The notes beneath the pieces were generated by a model. That model did no database searches. It was not told the origin of the DNA and saw only the letters and a program-made list of their open reading frames with translations. A stretch of 64,000 nucleotides of DNA from Dictyophora rubrovolvata (taxonomy: Eukaryota; Basidiomycota; Agaricomycetes; Phallales; Phallaceae), in contig CP114123.1 in the NCBI GenBank assembly GCA_029959195.1, positions 1,612,001 through 1,676,000 on the forward strand, in the 5' to 3' direction. The translations under genes were made by a program, and so were the position numbers. Positions within the stretch are counted from its first letter, which is position 1; each line of letters starts with the position of its first letter. Shown here piece by piece: positions 36,001 through 47,873 of the stretch.

Positions 36001-37383
36001 AATACCCTAATAAGGTCAGAATCAGCGTCAACCACCCCCAAATATTCATACCTTCATCCCTACTTTACCCAGCCCTCTCACATCACCTAAACGAACGAAA
36101 GATTGAACAGCGTTCAGACGCGCTTCAATTACGCGCAACGAGAGAGAGGGACGAAGCATCCAGTGTTTAAGGAGTCGTTTACCGGGTGAGCTTTGTGCAT
36201 GAGGGCATATGAGACCTTTGTGGGGTGGGTGTCAAAATCAAAAAAAAAAACACTATAATTATATACCAAATAGCGACAGGCCCTCTTTTTTCCTTGTGGT
36301 ATGGATGGAAGCATGATTTTCTTCGGCAAATACTCCTATTGAGCTTGAAAAAGGTCAGTGATAGTGCTGAGACGAAAGCTGAGGACGTACGTCAATGTAT
36401 CAGCATTGAGATGCATTGTTTGGGCTCTGTTTGAGAAAGATAAAGCTTCCCAACATAAATACTTGAAATGATCTACTCACAAACTCAAACACTCGATGTT
36501 TCTCACATCTAGCCCTCCCCAGGCATCCTCACCCTCTTCCTCAAGGGCCTCTTCTGCCTCGTGATAGTCTTCAAAGCCCGGTATGTCTGTTTGAACGTGT
36601 ATTCCCTTCCGACGAGACATGAACTCCAGTAGAGCACCTGCAGCTGCAATCTTACACATCGAGAGTAAGGTTTAGCACCCTCTTATTATAATCACAACGT
36701 ATTCATACTTACACCACCGGAACATAATTCGACATTAGAGAAGTTATTCAAGCGAACCCGAGCTGCCCAGCGGAACTGTGGGTTTTGGTCTTTATCGTTG
36801 TTTCGTTCTCCGAGTAACAATTCCAAAGACAACAATCTTTCGAGGGCGATGTGGTAGTTAAATTCTTTCTTAGGACGGATAAGAAACTTGGGAGGGGAGG
36901 GATGCGAGTCCACTTTTGGCCTTATGGGTGAGTATATGCGCCTCGAAGTCAAACAAAGATTGGACTTGAACGTACGGAAATCACGAATAGCTTGGATAAA
37001 TTGCACATCTGATTTAGAACTTGTGATAATGAAAGTAGGAGATATTTGGTCAATCACTGCAATAGAATGAATGAAGGAGAAGCGCGCTGAGAATGAGCAC
37101 AGACCCATTTTGGCGAGATCAAAGTGACCCCAATGATCCACCGTATCTTCAAGGATGTAGAGAGTGGCTTTGATGGGATCATAATATGCTGCTGCTATTC
37201 TTCCACTGGGTTCAAGGGTTTAGTGTTTTGCGGCCAGAGTCCAGAACAAACGACGCACTGAAAACAACACAAAGAGAGAAAGGTCTTCATGTATTTTGTT
37301 AATAACACAACATCAAGTGCATGTGTACATGTGCATACCTTTGCTTTATCCTCTTGGTCAGAGTCATAGTCGGAGCCAGACAT
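33026..37383 (-). CDS. MSH5: Meiotic MutS homologue MSH5
   Basis: Exon 1 is 37339-37383 ([15 protein letters not shown]). Exon 2 is only 10 nt (37248-37257). Exon 3 starts at 37194 ([18 protein letters not shown]). The other junctions were not all set. The C-terminal ATPase is clear: Walker [14 protein letters not shown] near 34.3 kb, [13 protein letters not shown], and Walker [12 protein letters not shown] near 33.8 kb. ATHFHEVF and a C-terminal helix ending in an acidic tail follow. The GANACGKS and SAFMIDLNQ wording fits MSH5 rather than MSH4 or the repair MutS proteins. MSH5 pairs with MSH4 to stabilise crossover intermediates in meiosis. A decayed cyclodeaminase copy lies immediately upstream. 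Confidence 0.9.
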
Positions 37384-37394
37384 CGGGGGATGGA

Positions 37395-38230
37395 GAAGGG
37401 TATTATAGCACACGGTCAATTGATCAAATAGGATATGTACACTCTTTCCTCGTTCTCTGGCCGTGCTGACTACAAGATTAGTAATCCCTGCATCACGATG
37501 GCATCTCCCTAGACGACTATCCCACGAGAATTCTCCCAGTTCGACTCTGTCTCTAAATTCAGCTCGACGCTGGACGAGGGTCATCCACGATCTTGGAGCG
37601 AGGGATGAGGTCATCGTCCACTTCACCCCAACGACGTCGACATGCAAAAATTCGGGCTTAGAAATGCTGAATCGTACTTATGCGTATGTTGTGGGATCCA
37701 TTAACGACTGTGCAATAATGTTCGGTGCGGGGAACGACCCAATTAATCGATCGTCTGGCATGTGCTCCGAGTGAAACATTGATCAGACGCTGGTACACGC
37801 AGTTTGGTAGCGATTTTCAATCCACACCGTCGGACTCTTGAGTGTCAGCGCACACATTACACACCTTCGATCCCTAGAACTCCTTGCCAGCGGCAGTCCT
37901 CAAAACAGTCAAACTCCTTGTATTCATAAGCACATCCATCACCTCTGTTTCCACGGTCGCCCTCATTTTGTTTAGACGGAAACGACTTAAAGTGACAACC
38001 ATGCAGTCCTTCAATCTCGGCGGCATAAACAGCGCAGCTGAGGCGGTTTCGTTTGATGAGGGATTTGGAGGGATCACCACTTCCGCCGACGACGTGTCCA
38101 CGTCACCCGGAGTCGCATCCGCACGTAGTCCAAAGATGGTTTCAAGTATCGTTAGATGTAAATGCTAGAAATCTATTTGAGGTCGTTCCAAGTGCGCACA
38201 ACCGGCTTGGTCAGCAGGGTTCACTGATGG
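37395..38230 (-). pseudogene. Decayed ornithine cyclodeaminase-family copy upstream of MSH5
   Basis: Read on the minus strand, blocks match the intact gene at 20300-21432 in order: TSSAEVVIPP and PPRLKDCMVV (first exon); TRSLTVLRTAAGKEF at the old intron donor; HVDVVGVKWTM; VELGEFSWDSRLG; and ITNLVVSTARERGKSVHILFD at the C terminus. The middle of exon 2 (the dinucleotide-binding loop and about 80 following residues) is mostly deleted and out of frame, and the start region is scrambled. The former stop TAA reads CAA here, so the frame runs on into the MSH5 ATG. This is a host gene copy, not a mobile element. Confidence 0.85.
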
Positions 38231-38311
38231 GTTTGTTAGCGGCATGATCTCCGAGCTTGAAGCTGTCAATCGGTCGAGAATTTGCTACAAGTTTCTTTGC
38301 TGTCTTTCCAG

Positions 38312-38675
38312 CTTACTTATGTATGCCGACAAGGAACCATCACAAATGCCTTTCATGCACAGGCTCAAGTCCGAGAACATTCCGTTTCTATTGCAGGTGA
38401 CCATACTTCCAAAATCCCATCTGGGCAATCTCAGATGCAATTAAAGAGGTCGTAAAATAGAGGAGATGGAAAACGCTGAACCCGACACAGATTCAATTCG
38501 AGGTCTTGTCGATATAATTCCTTATATCAAAGAATCTGGGACCTTTGGACGTTACGGATCTCAATACTCATCTGACGGTTCCATTTCCATTGACTTCTTC
38601 GGATTCAGTCAAGAAATGACCGCTAACGGGATTTATTTACAGACTATGGAATCAAAAGCCTATGAAACCTCGTAG
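38312..38675 (+). CDS. Two-exon gene fragment, unrecognised
   Basis: An acceptor (ctttccag) opens exon 38312-38396, read as LTYVCRQGTITNAFHAQAQV and onward. After a gtgacc...aatag intron (38397-38460) comes exon 38461-38675, with ENAEPDTDSIRGLVDIIPYI and a Ser/Gly-rich tail ending at TAG. The two exons stay in one frame (100 codons including stop), which suggests a real C-terminal part. No 5' exon is visible, because the decayed cyclodeaminase copy begins about 80 bp to the left. It may be a remnant cut off by the rearrangement. I recognise no family. An ATG at 38466 would give only 69 residues. Confidence 0.35.
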
Positions 38676-38859
38676 GGTTTTTCGGCAAAAACAACATGAC
38701 CGTCGACGATCCTCTTCTCAAAATTTCCTTCGTAATGAAACTAGTAAAGAAAGAAAGAAGCTGAGGATGGAGACGTGAGGGTGAAGAACAAGTAAACAAA
38801 TAGTGGGATTGTAAATAAGTCCATGAATGGAGAAAAAAAAAGCACCCCCACAAAATCCA

Positions 38860-41800
38860 TCAGTCTGTTTCATCGGTATGGTAACCCGCTCGTCGCATTT
38901 GTCCAAGTTTATGACGCGCTGCTCCGAGCTCTTTTTCCAGTCTGAGAATATCAACTTGTTGCTCCATTTCCCGGACCTTGAACTCATGAACACCCAAGGT
39001 ACTGAAATCAATCTGGTCCGCGTCAATCTGCTTTGCAGTGATTTCTTTGACTTGACGAACAAGAGCTCTACAGGCTTCCGTCACAGCTTTGGCAGCCAAT
39101 TCAAGTTTTTCTTGTGTTTTCGACATGAGCGATGCCTTAACGCGAGAGGCAGCAACCAGCTGTGCGGTCGCGCTAGCCACCTCATTGGACGCGACAATGA
39201 GTTGCTCAAGAGTATGAGTGCCAGATAAAACGCCATCAGCACATTCTATAAGCAGATTAGTCGCAAATGCGACTGCTTTGGCAGCGGATATCAATCCTTC
39301 TGTCCACCGGTTATTCTTTTTATAAAATTGGTGTGTCGAACTAGTGCCTTTGCCTTGATGAACAATTTCTTGCTGAGATTCAGTGGCTGCTTGAATGAGT
39401 CGTGATATAGCATTAGCAATTGCAAGAGCGGAAGCAAGGATGGTATCGTGAACTTGGACGTCTATGGCACTGAAACGACTTGTATCGCGAGGCCTGCCCA
39501 TAATCTCCTTTAGACGTTGGGTAGCAGCTTCAATCGCACGCGCAGTACCAAGCATCTCCTGCTCGACAATATCCCCAATATCACCATTGGCCTTCGCCAA
39601 GGGACCGGCTTTGCTTTTGGGCACAAGGGTTTCAACGGCTTCTGACAACTTGGTCAAAGAAGCACGGGCCTCGACATTGTTCCTAACTGCCACCTCTGAT
39701 CGTTGGGCCGGCTGCAAGAAATCGATCTTATACGATTGCAGATTAAGGAAAAAGCGTAAGACAACATCGCCAGCTTTCTTGGCCACAGCCACAAGTCGAT
39801 CGGAGGCATCATCGTCGCTCGCAAGACGAGTGACACCCTTTGCATTAACAAGTACATCTGACATGACCTGGGCGAACTCGTTGGCGCCCTTAATCACTTC
39901 CACATGCTCGCCTCCCGGTTCTTGATTGACATACAAAGTGAATGTGGTGGCAAATTCAGTGGATGTGCTTGTGGCCTTTTCAATCATTGACAGTGTATAT
40001 TCGGGCGTGGCGTTCATGTTGCCAGCTTGACTCGGTGATTCGAGCTCATAAATGGCTTCGTCGACCTTCTGCACGCAACTCTGGAGAATTGAATCTGAAC
40101 AAGTGCAATGGTGAGTGAGATTTGATTAGAAAAGGGTCACATGAGCGTACCGATAATCTCGTTGAGCTTCTTGCGATTATCCAAGATTAGGGTATCAATC
40201 TGAGCAGTGTTAGCTTGATCGAATATGCCCTGAGTCTATAAAAAAGAGTATCAATGGATATAACTATCTTCTGGGAGTATATAACCACACACCTGTTGCA
40301 ACTCATGCAACTGCTGAATGGTGCTGTCCATTGCTTCTTGCAAAATTTGAATTTCCTGATCCTTCTCTTCTCGGAGTTGTTCGAGACCATCAACCGAATT
40401 ATCCATTTTCCGAAGTAATTCATCAATTTGGATTTGTTTTGCCTATAAAGGTAGAGAAAAGAAAAGAGTTAAAATGCGTTAGAAATCCCAATCCGTAATT
40501 GATATATGAAATGCATTACCCGAAGCGTGTCTTCCAATTCGTTCACCTGGCGGTTGTATTTAGAGATCAATGACGTCGTTTGTTCACTCTTTCCCCTTGA
40601 CGCATCTTCGGCGCGTTCATTGGCAAAGTCTAGTTCTCTGCGAAGTCTTTCAAGCTCATCACGGTGATTCTATTATATTCGACAATGGATTCCATTAGTA
40701 CTTGGCAACATCACAGCAGTTAAGAAGACGTACAGCAGTCTGGCGATCTAGGTCGAATCGAGCACGATCACGTTCCTTGATCATGCCTGCCAACTCAAGG
40801 TTCTTCGCTTTAACATCTCTTTCCATACGTTCCATTTTGTCGACAGCTTCTTGAGCAGAACTAGCCTTCAACTGTAGTTGTTTGTATTTGCTAAGCATCT
40901 CAAGATGTTCTGTTCGTAACTGGCTGTACAATTTGGCCAAAGCCTCGTATTTGTTCCGCCATAATGCTACTTGCTCTTGCAGTTGTTTAATAAGTTCGTC
41001 CTTGGACATCAACTGCCCGCCCACATTGGCGTTGATGGATGCGAGCTCATTTTCAAGCCCTTTGACTCTCTACGAGGATTAGTACGTACATTAGAAGACC
41101 TTTTTCCGGCGATTTTCTCGAAGATACGCACCCGATCATACTGCTCAAGCAAGAGCTGGTCACGTTCATACTGGCCCTGCATCGCTAAGACTTGTTGCTG
41201 CAACTCCAGAACTTGCTGTTGGGCTTGAGAAGAATATGCCTGTAGCTGGTTCTGCAAGAGTTGCTCTTGCGCCAGACGTTCTCTTTCGGCCTGTTGTCTC
41301 TGCAGCTCTTCGTATTGACGTTGTTGAGCAGCTTCTTGCTCCCGTCGCATCATCTCTTCCGCCTCTCGTTGAGCAGTCAATTGCTTTTGTTGAGCCTCAT
41401 ATTGAGCGAGTATTCTGGCTTGTTCGTCAATTTCAGCAGAGGTAGGCGTAGGCGTCGGAGCAGTAGGCGGTGGTGACTTTACATCAAGATTTCTATTGCT
41501 GGTATCCGGGCGTGCGGGAAGTGCAGGAGCACCATCCTCGCTTTCAAAAAGATTTGGAGGTTCGGCGCCGAGTTTTGGAACATTGATAAGACCGGTAAGA
41601 TATTTGAGATTTGAACATTCATAGTAAAACTTGCGAAGGGCATGATGGTGTGCTGCAAATCTTGAACGAAGGGGCTCAAGGGCATCGGGGGCATCTGTTC
41701 GTCTATGCATGGCACGAAGCATGCTGGTTATAAAACGGTAGATGTTCCAGCTCTCTTTGACAAGCGGAACAAGAGCGGAAATACGACATTCATTATTAGA

Positions 41801-42830
41801 TGAATAATTGAAATGTGAGAATATAATGCGCTGGAAGGCATCGATCTGGTCCTGAAGGCTCATAAGTTCGGAAATAGTTTCATAGCTGCAGAACCATCAG
41901 CTCTGTTTCTAAATCAAATAAAAAAAGGAGGAAATACCCTTCGTTGGGATCGTCTATTTCCTTCAGACTTATATATTCCTTGTATTCAAAGAGACCGTTG
42001 AACTCTCGTCTTTGGCGGTGAAACCGTAATTTAGCAAGGATAAATGAGACATATGTTCGAATTAGCGAACCATAGCCTACGTGCAGGGAATACCGATTTA
42101 ATCCAAATTCAAAGGGCACCGCCACAGATTCGACAAGACCCACCTTTGCTGGTATCATTTGTAACAGTACGGGCACAGGTTTCTAGCCAGCCAGTTTGGC
42201 TTTGAGCCTCTTTAAGAACCTATATGACCTGTAAAGCATATTTCATATACATACATATATAACGACACGGCTTACAATTGGATGTCCTTCCTGCAGAATC
42301 TTATGGACTGTAATTAATGCCTTAAATATTTGAACTTCATCGGACAAGATGGGCTGAACTCGAAGACCCTGCCATATGGACATCGAGCTGTGATAATCCC
42401 AAGTGTAGACAATGCATTCTACGAAGCAAATTTACGGTGAAACGAACACATTAAACAGCTACGGATTGTGAACAATAATGAAGAATACTGACGCACTTCG
42501 GACATGCTTTTGTTTTGGGGCTGTTTCCTCTGAATTAGTGGCTTTCTTGATGTGTATAGATAATTCCTGCTCGGCCTTATCTTTGTCTACAGGTCTTGTT
42601 GGATAATGGACTTCATCGCCGTCGATGTTGTACTGCGGCGTCCGTGACCTAGAGAATTTAAGACAGGGCTATGAGCGCGAAGAGCCATTGGAAATGAGTT
42701 ACATTTCTTTAAATGCAACCTGCAGAATATGCTATAGATTTAATAAAGGAAAGGAACCGAATGGCACAAAGTACTTGGTAGGATAGCGATCACTGCGTAC
42801 TATGCTTGAACTCCACCTCTTAGCGACCAT
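38860..42830 (-). CDS. SLA2: Sla2/End4 (HIP1R-like) endocytic adaptor
   Basis: The order of domains is characteristic. The N-terminal ANTH domain reads EQELSIHIKKATNSEETAPK, CIVYTWDYHSSMSIWQGL, ILSDEVQIFKALITVHKIL and LKEIDDPNEGY. A long Gln/Glu-rich coiled coil follows (QQQVLELQQQVLAMQGQYER). The C-terminal I/LWEQ (THATCH) actin-binding domain contains NRWTEGLISAAKAVAFATNL, LIVASNEVASATAQLVAASR and KAVTEACRALVRQVKEI, then ends HKLGQMRRAGYHTDETD. Sla2 links membrane PIP2 and clathrin to actin during endocytosis. The N-terminal exon is tentative: ATG 42830 with donor gtactt, giving a phase-2 join to the SRTPQYNIDGDE exon. The region just upstream was not otherwise interpretable. Confidence 0.92.
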
Positions 42831-43129
42831 TATGTAAGAGTTAACCAATGGCCGATGGCTTGGGCGACACTTGATAAAAGAGCCAAAAGATATCAAAAGA
42901 GAAGTATATGTAAATGTATTATACGAACATGTACACATGTCCAAACATGAATTCTTTACTGGTGTTCCATAAACACAACATGAGATGATCTCGAAGAGAA
43001 CAAAATGAGGAAAAAAATGCAATGCGTGATATATGTAGTCATGAACTTGTGATAGTGGAAATCGGAAGCATGAGAAGATTTTTGTAGTATACGACACGAA
43101 TGGGTACGCAAATGGTACCCCAAAGCGGG

Positions 43130-46100
43130 TTATATCGTCCCCGTCCCCGACGCAGCAGCAGTGATCTTTGCACCGACCATTTGCCCTTCTTTCCGACTTA
43201 AAGTACTTAGACCCCAAAGTTGGAAGATCGGAATGTTCATTGTTCCGCCTTGAGATTTTCCTTCTCCAGATGTCACGGACGCTGATGAGATGGAGGGGTC
43301 AGCCGGTCGACGAGGTTCAACGAGAAGACTATACATGGCACAATGCAGAATTAGGCTTTTGAAAGTTGCTGAAAAATACCAGATTCTTTATCTTACCTAC
43401 GACGATACAACTCCCCCAAGTCATCTGTCTTCTTTGCTCGATCAAATTGTGAACCCAGATAATCCTGCACCTCTGGTATTTCTTTCAAATTGAATGGTAC
43501 TTGGAAGCGTTGCATGTCTGGCAAAAAATATTAACGTCCACCCAATGATAACTAAATGAGCGTTAATCTTACCTTGAACGATCCTCGCCAATTTATGATA
43601 CTTGTTGAAGTTGATCAGTTGGCGCATCTGATCGCGAGGCGAAACTCGATAGCTTGGGTTGCCTTCTCGACAGAACGTGATATCCGTGAGATATAAGCCA
43701 AGGAACGGCACAGCAGGTGGACAGGTATTGCGTAGTCGCGAGCGGTATTCTGAATAGTTACGAGCATGATCTGCTAGTTTTCTGATGACGTCGAGCTGGA
43801 GGCGGGTTTTTTGAGAGATTGCCTAAAAGATGTGTCCAGTTTAGGGGGTGAGAAGAGTAAATGATAAAATAGACAACGTACAGCCCAGGTCTGATGCAAT
43901 CTTAGAATGGTAGAGGAGTCTAGAGCTGCAAGAATAGAGCGCAAAGTGCTAAAATTGTTCAAGCTATGACACCGCTAGAATGATATAACCATTAGTTTGA
44001 CGGTCAAACAAAAAAAAACCATAAAGGATTTTTAGCGCAACATACATCGGCAACCTTGACAAAAAACTTGACTAATGCTGTTCTTTTTTTCGCATCACCC
44101 TCGTCAAGGATGCACTCAGTAACCCATCCGGTAACAGCCGTGCTCAACGAACTAATAGCCTTCAAGTTCTTTGACGGCGCGCCGGGCTGTCCAAGTTCCA
44201 GAACCTCCTCAGGCGAAACCAGCAAGTACAACTTTGACTCGCGTATCGTAAACTGCCGGGCGAGCTCCAAAGGATCAAAATCCGTAACATTAATGGTGCT
44301 ATAATTCTTGTTTTTCAGGGCGGTAAACAGGGCTTTCGTGATCGTCGGACGAGGAATCTCAGAAGGTGAGCCTGGAAGGTGACTAGTATACAAAGAAGTG
44401 GTATCTCGAAATGCAGACTGCGGCATTCGATCAATAAGCCGCGGTGAGAGCACCGAATCGTCAGAAATCGTTCGAGCACGGATGGTATCCAGAATCCGTT
44501 GTGCTGGACCAGGGAACTGCACAGCTACAGTTCCACGTACAAATTGGCTAAGCTGCGTCAAAACTGCATCATCGGTATCGGCTCTCCAATGATTTTCCAG
44601 CCACGACTTGATAAAGTTCGCGACTCTCAGCTTGACAGGCGTCGCCTTACGTTTCCTCCATACTATCAAATCTTCTTCATCCAACGTCGGAGATGGAACG
44701 AGATTGTATCTTGCTACTAGCGCGTTGACAAACTCACTGGGCGAGACAAACAGTCTCCAAGTCATTATGAAGATCTGTTGAAATGCTGGATCGACAAGTG
44801 CATCGTGCGGTGTGATTTTCTCGATCATGACGGCTAGTGATGCACCAACTATTGCACCTTCAGAATTGTACGCTATATCGCGCACGTCATAATCGTGTGC
44901 TAGGACGTTTGCGAATGCCTTTTCCATCTCTGAGGTGGAAGATTGACATGGACTACTGGGAGTCGGAGGGACGGGTGACTCTGATGTGGGAATGGAGGGA
45001 AGCTCGCCATGAAGCAGTTTCTCTTCAAAAGCATCTAGTCAGGATTAAAAAAAGGAAAATTGTTAGACATGCGTATAGATAGTTTAAACCAAAAAGAGAT
45101 ATATACGTACCTTTCTCCTCGGGAGTGATAGACGTAGCGGGTGTAGTTTCAGCTGTCGTAGACGATCTTCTTGAAGCACTTGAAGAAGGTCGATCTTCCT
45201 CGGATTCCGCCAAACTTTTCAAGCTACCAGAAGATAGAATTTCCGACAACTCCTTTGATCGGAACTCGATTTCACCCTCAGTTGAGACATTTACAGCTTG
45301 TAGAGTGAGGTCCTCTTCAGCAAAAGCAGTCTCAACCTGCACCGCTGTCGCGGCTATCACGTCGGACTCGTGATCACATGGGACGTTAGCACCCTCAGTC
45401 ACGCTCGACGACCGCGGACGCAAGTACGAGACACGGGTATTTCGACTCGACGTATTCAGCGGCAGAACAGGCAAGCAAACAATAAACGGAGTATCGCCGA
45501 TGGATCGGCTCAAGCCTACTTTCACAGCAGCAACACAATCACTTGCCACCCTGAGGATGTTTGTGGCACATAACAAAGTCTGCTGTCTTTCCTCATCTTC
45601 GCTTTTATTCGCAGGTGATTCCGAGCCAGTGATAAAACGCACAGATTCGACAAGCTTATTCGTAGCATCGAATAAAGCGCTTTTAGACGTCTGCAAACTG
45701 TTACCACGGCCAGAAATATCAGGATGCCGTGCAACAGCTTCGACAATGGTGAGCAACTGCCGGACCATATCAACCGTTTCGCGAGCCAATTCAATTAGGT
45801 GACCTTTACTTGACGCATGCGAATGACGACCATAAGCATGAACGTGGCCAATTAGTGCCGCTATAGATGACAAAAGCGCATCATTGCTGGTCCGTAAAGC
45901 TGAAAGCACCTGCGCGGGAGAACTAGGTCCTGAAGGAAACGGAGGAGAGACTGCGGGGGCGGCAGCGGAAGCGGAGCTGATCGACGATGACGAGACAGAT
46001 GATATACTGCTAATGCTATTGTTTTCCTTGGCGTTATTTGCCGTTGGAGCATCCGGGATAGGTCGCGTTGGAGCTTGTTTAGATCGCTCCAAGTGCTGAA

Positions 46101-47873
46101 GACGTCTTTGAGCTCGAAGATCATTCAAACTCTTCGTTCGGAGAGCTGACAAAGGAAGTGTGCGTGAATTAGGCGTCGACGTCGGTCCAGACGCAATTCG
46201 ACTATGAGATGTAGCTTTTGGAGTAACAACACCCAAGTCGACCCTGATCCGCTCCTTCGCGTCCCGCTCGCTAGGGCTTCTAGAAGAGGGAGAAGATTCA
46301 GATCCAGAGGAAGAACGTCTTGGAACAGGTAAATCAACTCCATTTTCCTGGCAAACTTCAAGAAATTGAGTAACGTTCCGAGTGACTTCCCCACCCATTC
46401 GCAGCATTTGTTCGAGTTCCCAATCTTGCTGTTCAATTTCAGCTTGTCGGACAGAATCTTGCCATCCATCTTCCTGTTGATCTACCTCGTCAATTCCAGG
46501 CCATTCGGAACAACGTCTGGCTTGAGCAACAAGGGTGGCGAGATTGCTAAGAATCACCTTTCGCTCACGAGCGAGTGCTGGGACGCGTTTTAATACAGAG
46601 GCATCACGGTGAAGACATTCAGTTGACATTAAGAGGCTGCGAACACAAGAGATAATACAAGCAGTGGAGGGTTGGTAATGGGCTTGGCGTCGCCCTGCAA
46701 CTGCACGATTGAGGAGGGAAACTGCATGTAGGAGAGGTGTCAATAATGGCTGACGAGGAGTGGAAGTCGTGGGTGATATTGATCTGGTTGACAAGGCACC
46801 TGAAGCAATGGTGTTATAAATGGAAAATGAAGGAGAGGTTCCGCGATCGACGGATTCGGCCGCTGAAGAGACTTTTGGAATCGAGGTGGACACTTCAGCG
46901 CTGGAGATTGCTCTATTTCGTACAATAGTCGGGGAGGATGTGAAATCATCGGCGTCTGGGGAAGACACTTGCGATGGTACGGTTTCTGAGAGAAGCAATT
47001 CGGAATCGCCACTAGTCGGAAATTGAGTTAAAGAATGAGATTGTGGGAAGGCAGATATTGACGCTGATTGTTCATTGTCCGGGCCTGTCCATGACGCTAG
47101 TGAAGATGTGGATTTACCGGAACTCAGCTGAGATACCAGGGGGGAAAATCAAAGTCAGTTACATCCGCGATTATATCTATGCGGATATTTGTCCCACCTC
47201 GATCAATACTTCGTCTCTTAGTCTTCCTATTTGATCCAGTCCGCTTACATAGTTACTCGGAAACCAGCCTCGACGGCCTTCTAATTCACCATCCCACCAT
47301 CCAGAAGGATCACGGTTTAATACCTAGGCAAGTAAGTCAAGAACGTCGGAGCGGGAAAGAAAAGGAAACCAGCCTACCTGGATGACTTGTCCAGCACGGA
47401 ACGCCAAGCAGGTGGCATTGTGAGTGACAGGTATGAAGTCATGCAGGGCAAGGACATGAGATTGTAGGTGTTCACCTATTTGGAAGTGCAAGGCAAGTCA
47501 CGCTTTGCTCCCGGAACTAGGGACGTGGCGGTCACTTACTAAGAATGTCAATGCTCTCTGAGGGGCTCAGCGGGCGGGAGGCGTCCTTGTTGCTGATCTG
47601 AGTGCCGCTAGTTGAACTTGAGGCGGAATTATCTCTAGACTGGACGTGGTGTAAATGCGACGGATATTGTTGTGCATTGGACAGGACGTTTCTCACATGT
47701 GACTCAATTCTGGATCTGGTCGTTAGACTACGCGTACGAGAATAAACGCTTGGTACAGAGGTATTGATGACGGGCCGTTGAAAGACGTGAGTTTTTTGCA
47801 GATGATAGGTATTGGCGCGTAGACGAGAAGAGTTGGAGGCGGAAGCGGAAGTTGTTGTAGTAGTGTTCTTCAT
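43130..47873 (-). CDS. CDC25: Ras guanine-nucleotide exchange factor Cdc25, SH3 + RasGEF-N + RasGEF
   Basis: Start ATG 47873 (MKNTTTTTSASASNSS) and stop at 43130. After a Ser-rich leader, an SH3 domain is encoded at about 47.17-47.47 kb (VLALHDFIP, FRAGQVIQVLNRDPSGWWDG, RRGWFPSNYV). A large, mostly disordered middle exon (45.1-47.0 kb) contains helical bundles around RNAVAGRRQ-type and VQFLEVCQE-type segments. The RasGEF-N domain follows (LVDPAFQQIFIMTWRLFVSP), then the catalytic Cdc25 domain (DPLELARQFTIRESKLY, AVTGWVTECIL, PFLGLYLTDITFCREGNP). The tail ends KITAAASGTGTI. Fungal Cdc25 activates Ras for cAMP or mating signalling at the plasma membrane. Some internal junctions are not fixed. 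Confidence 0.9.

Noticed and set aside
39464-39925. 153-codon antisense frame opposite SLA2
   Set aside because: Mirror of the THATCH domain coding strand with no independent signal.
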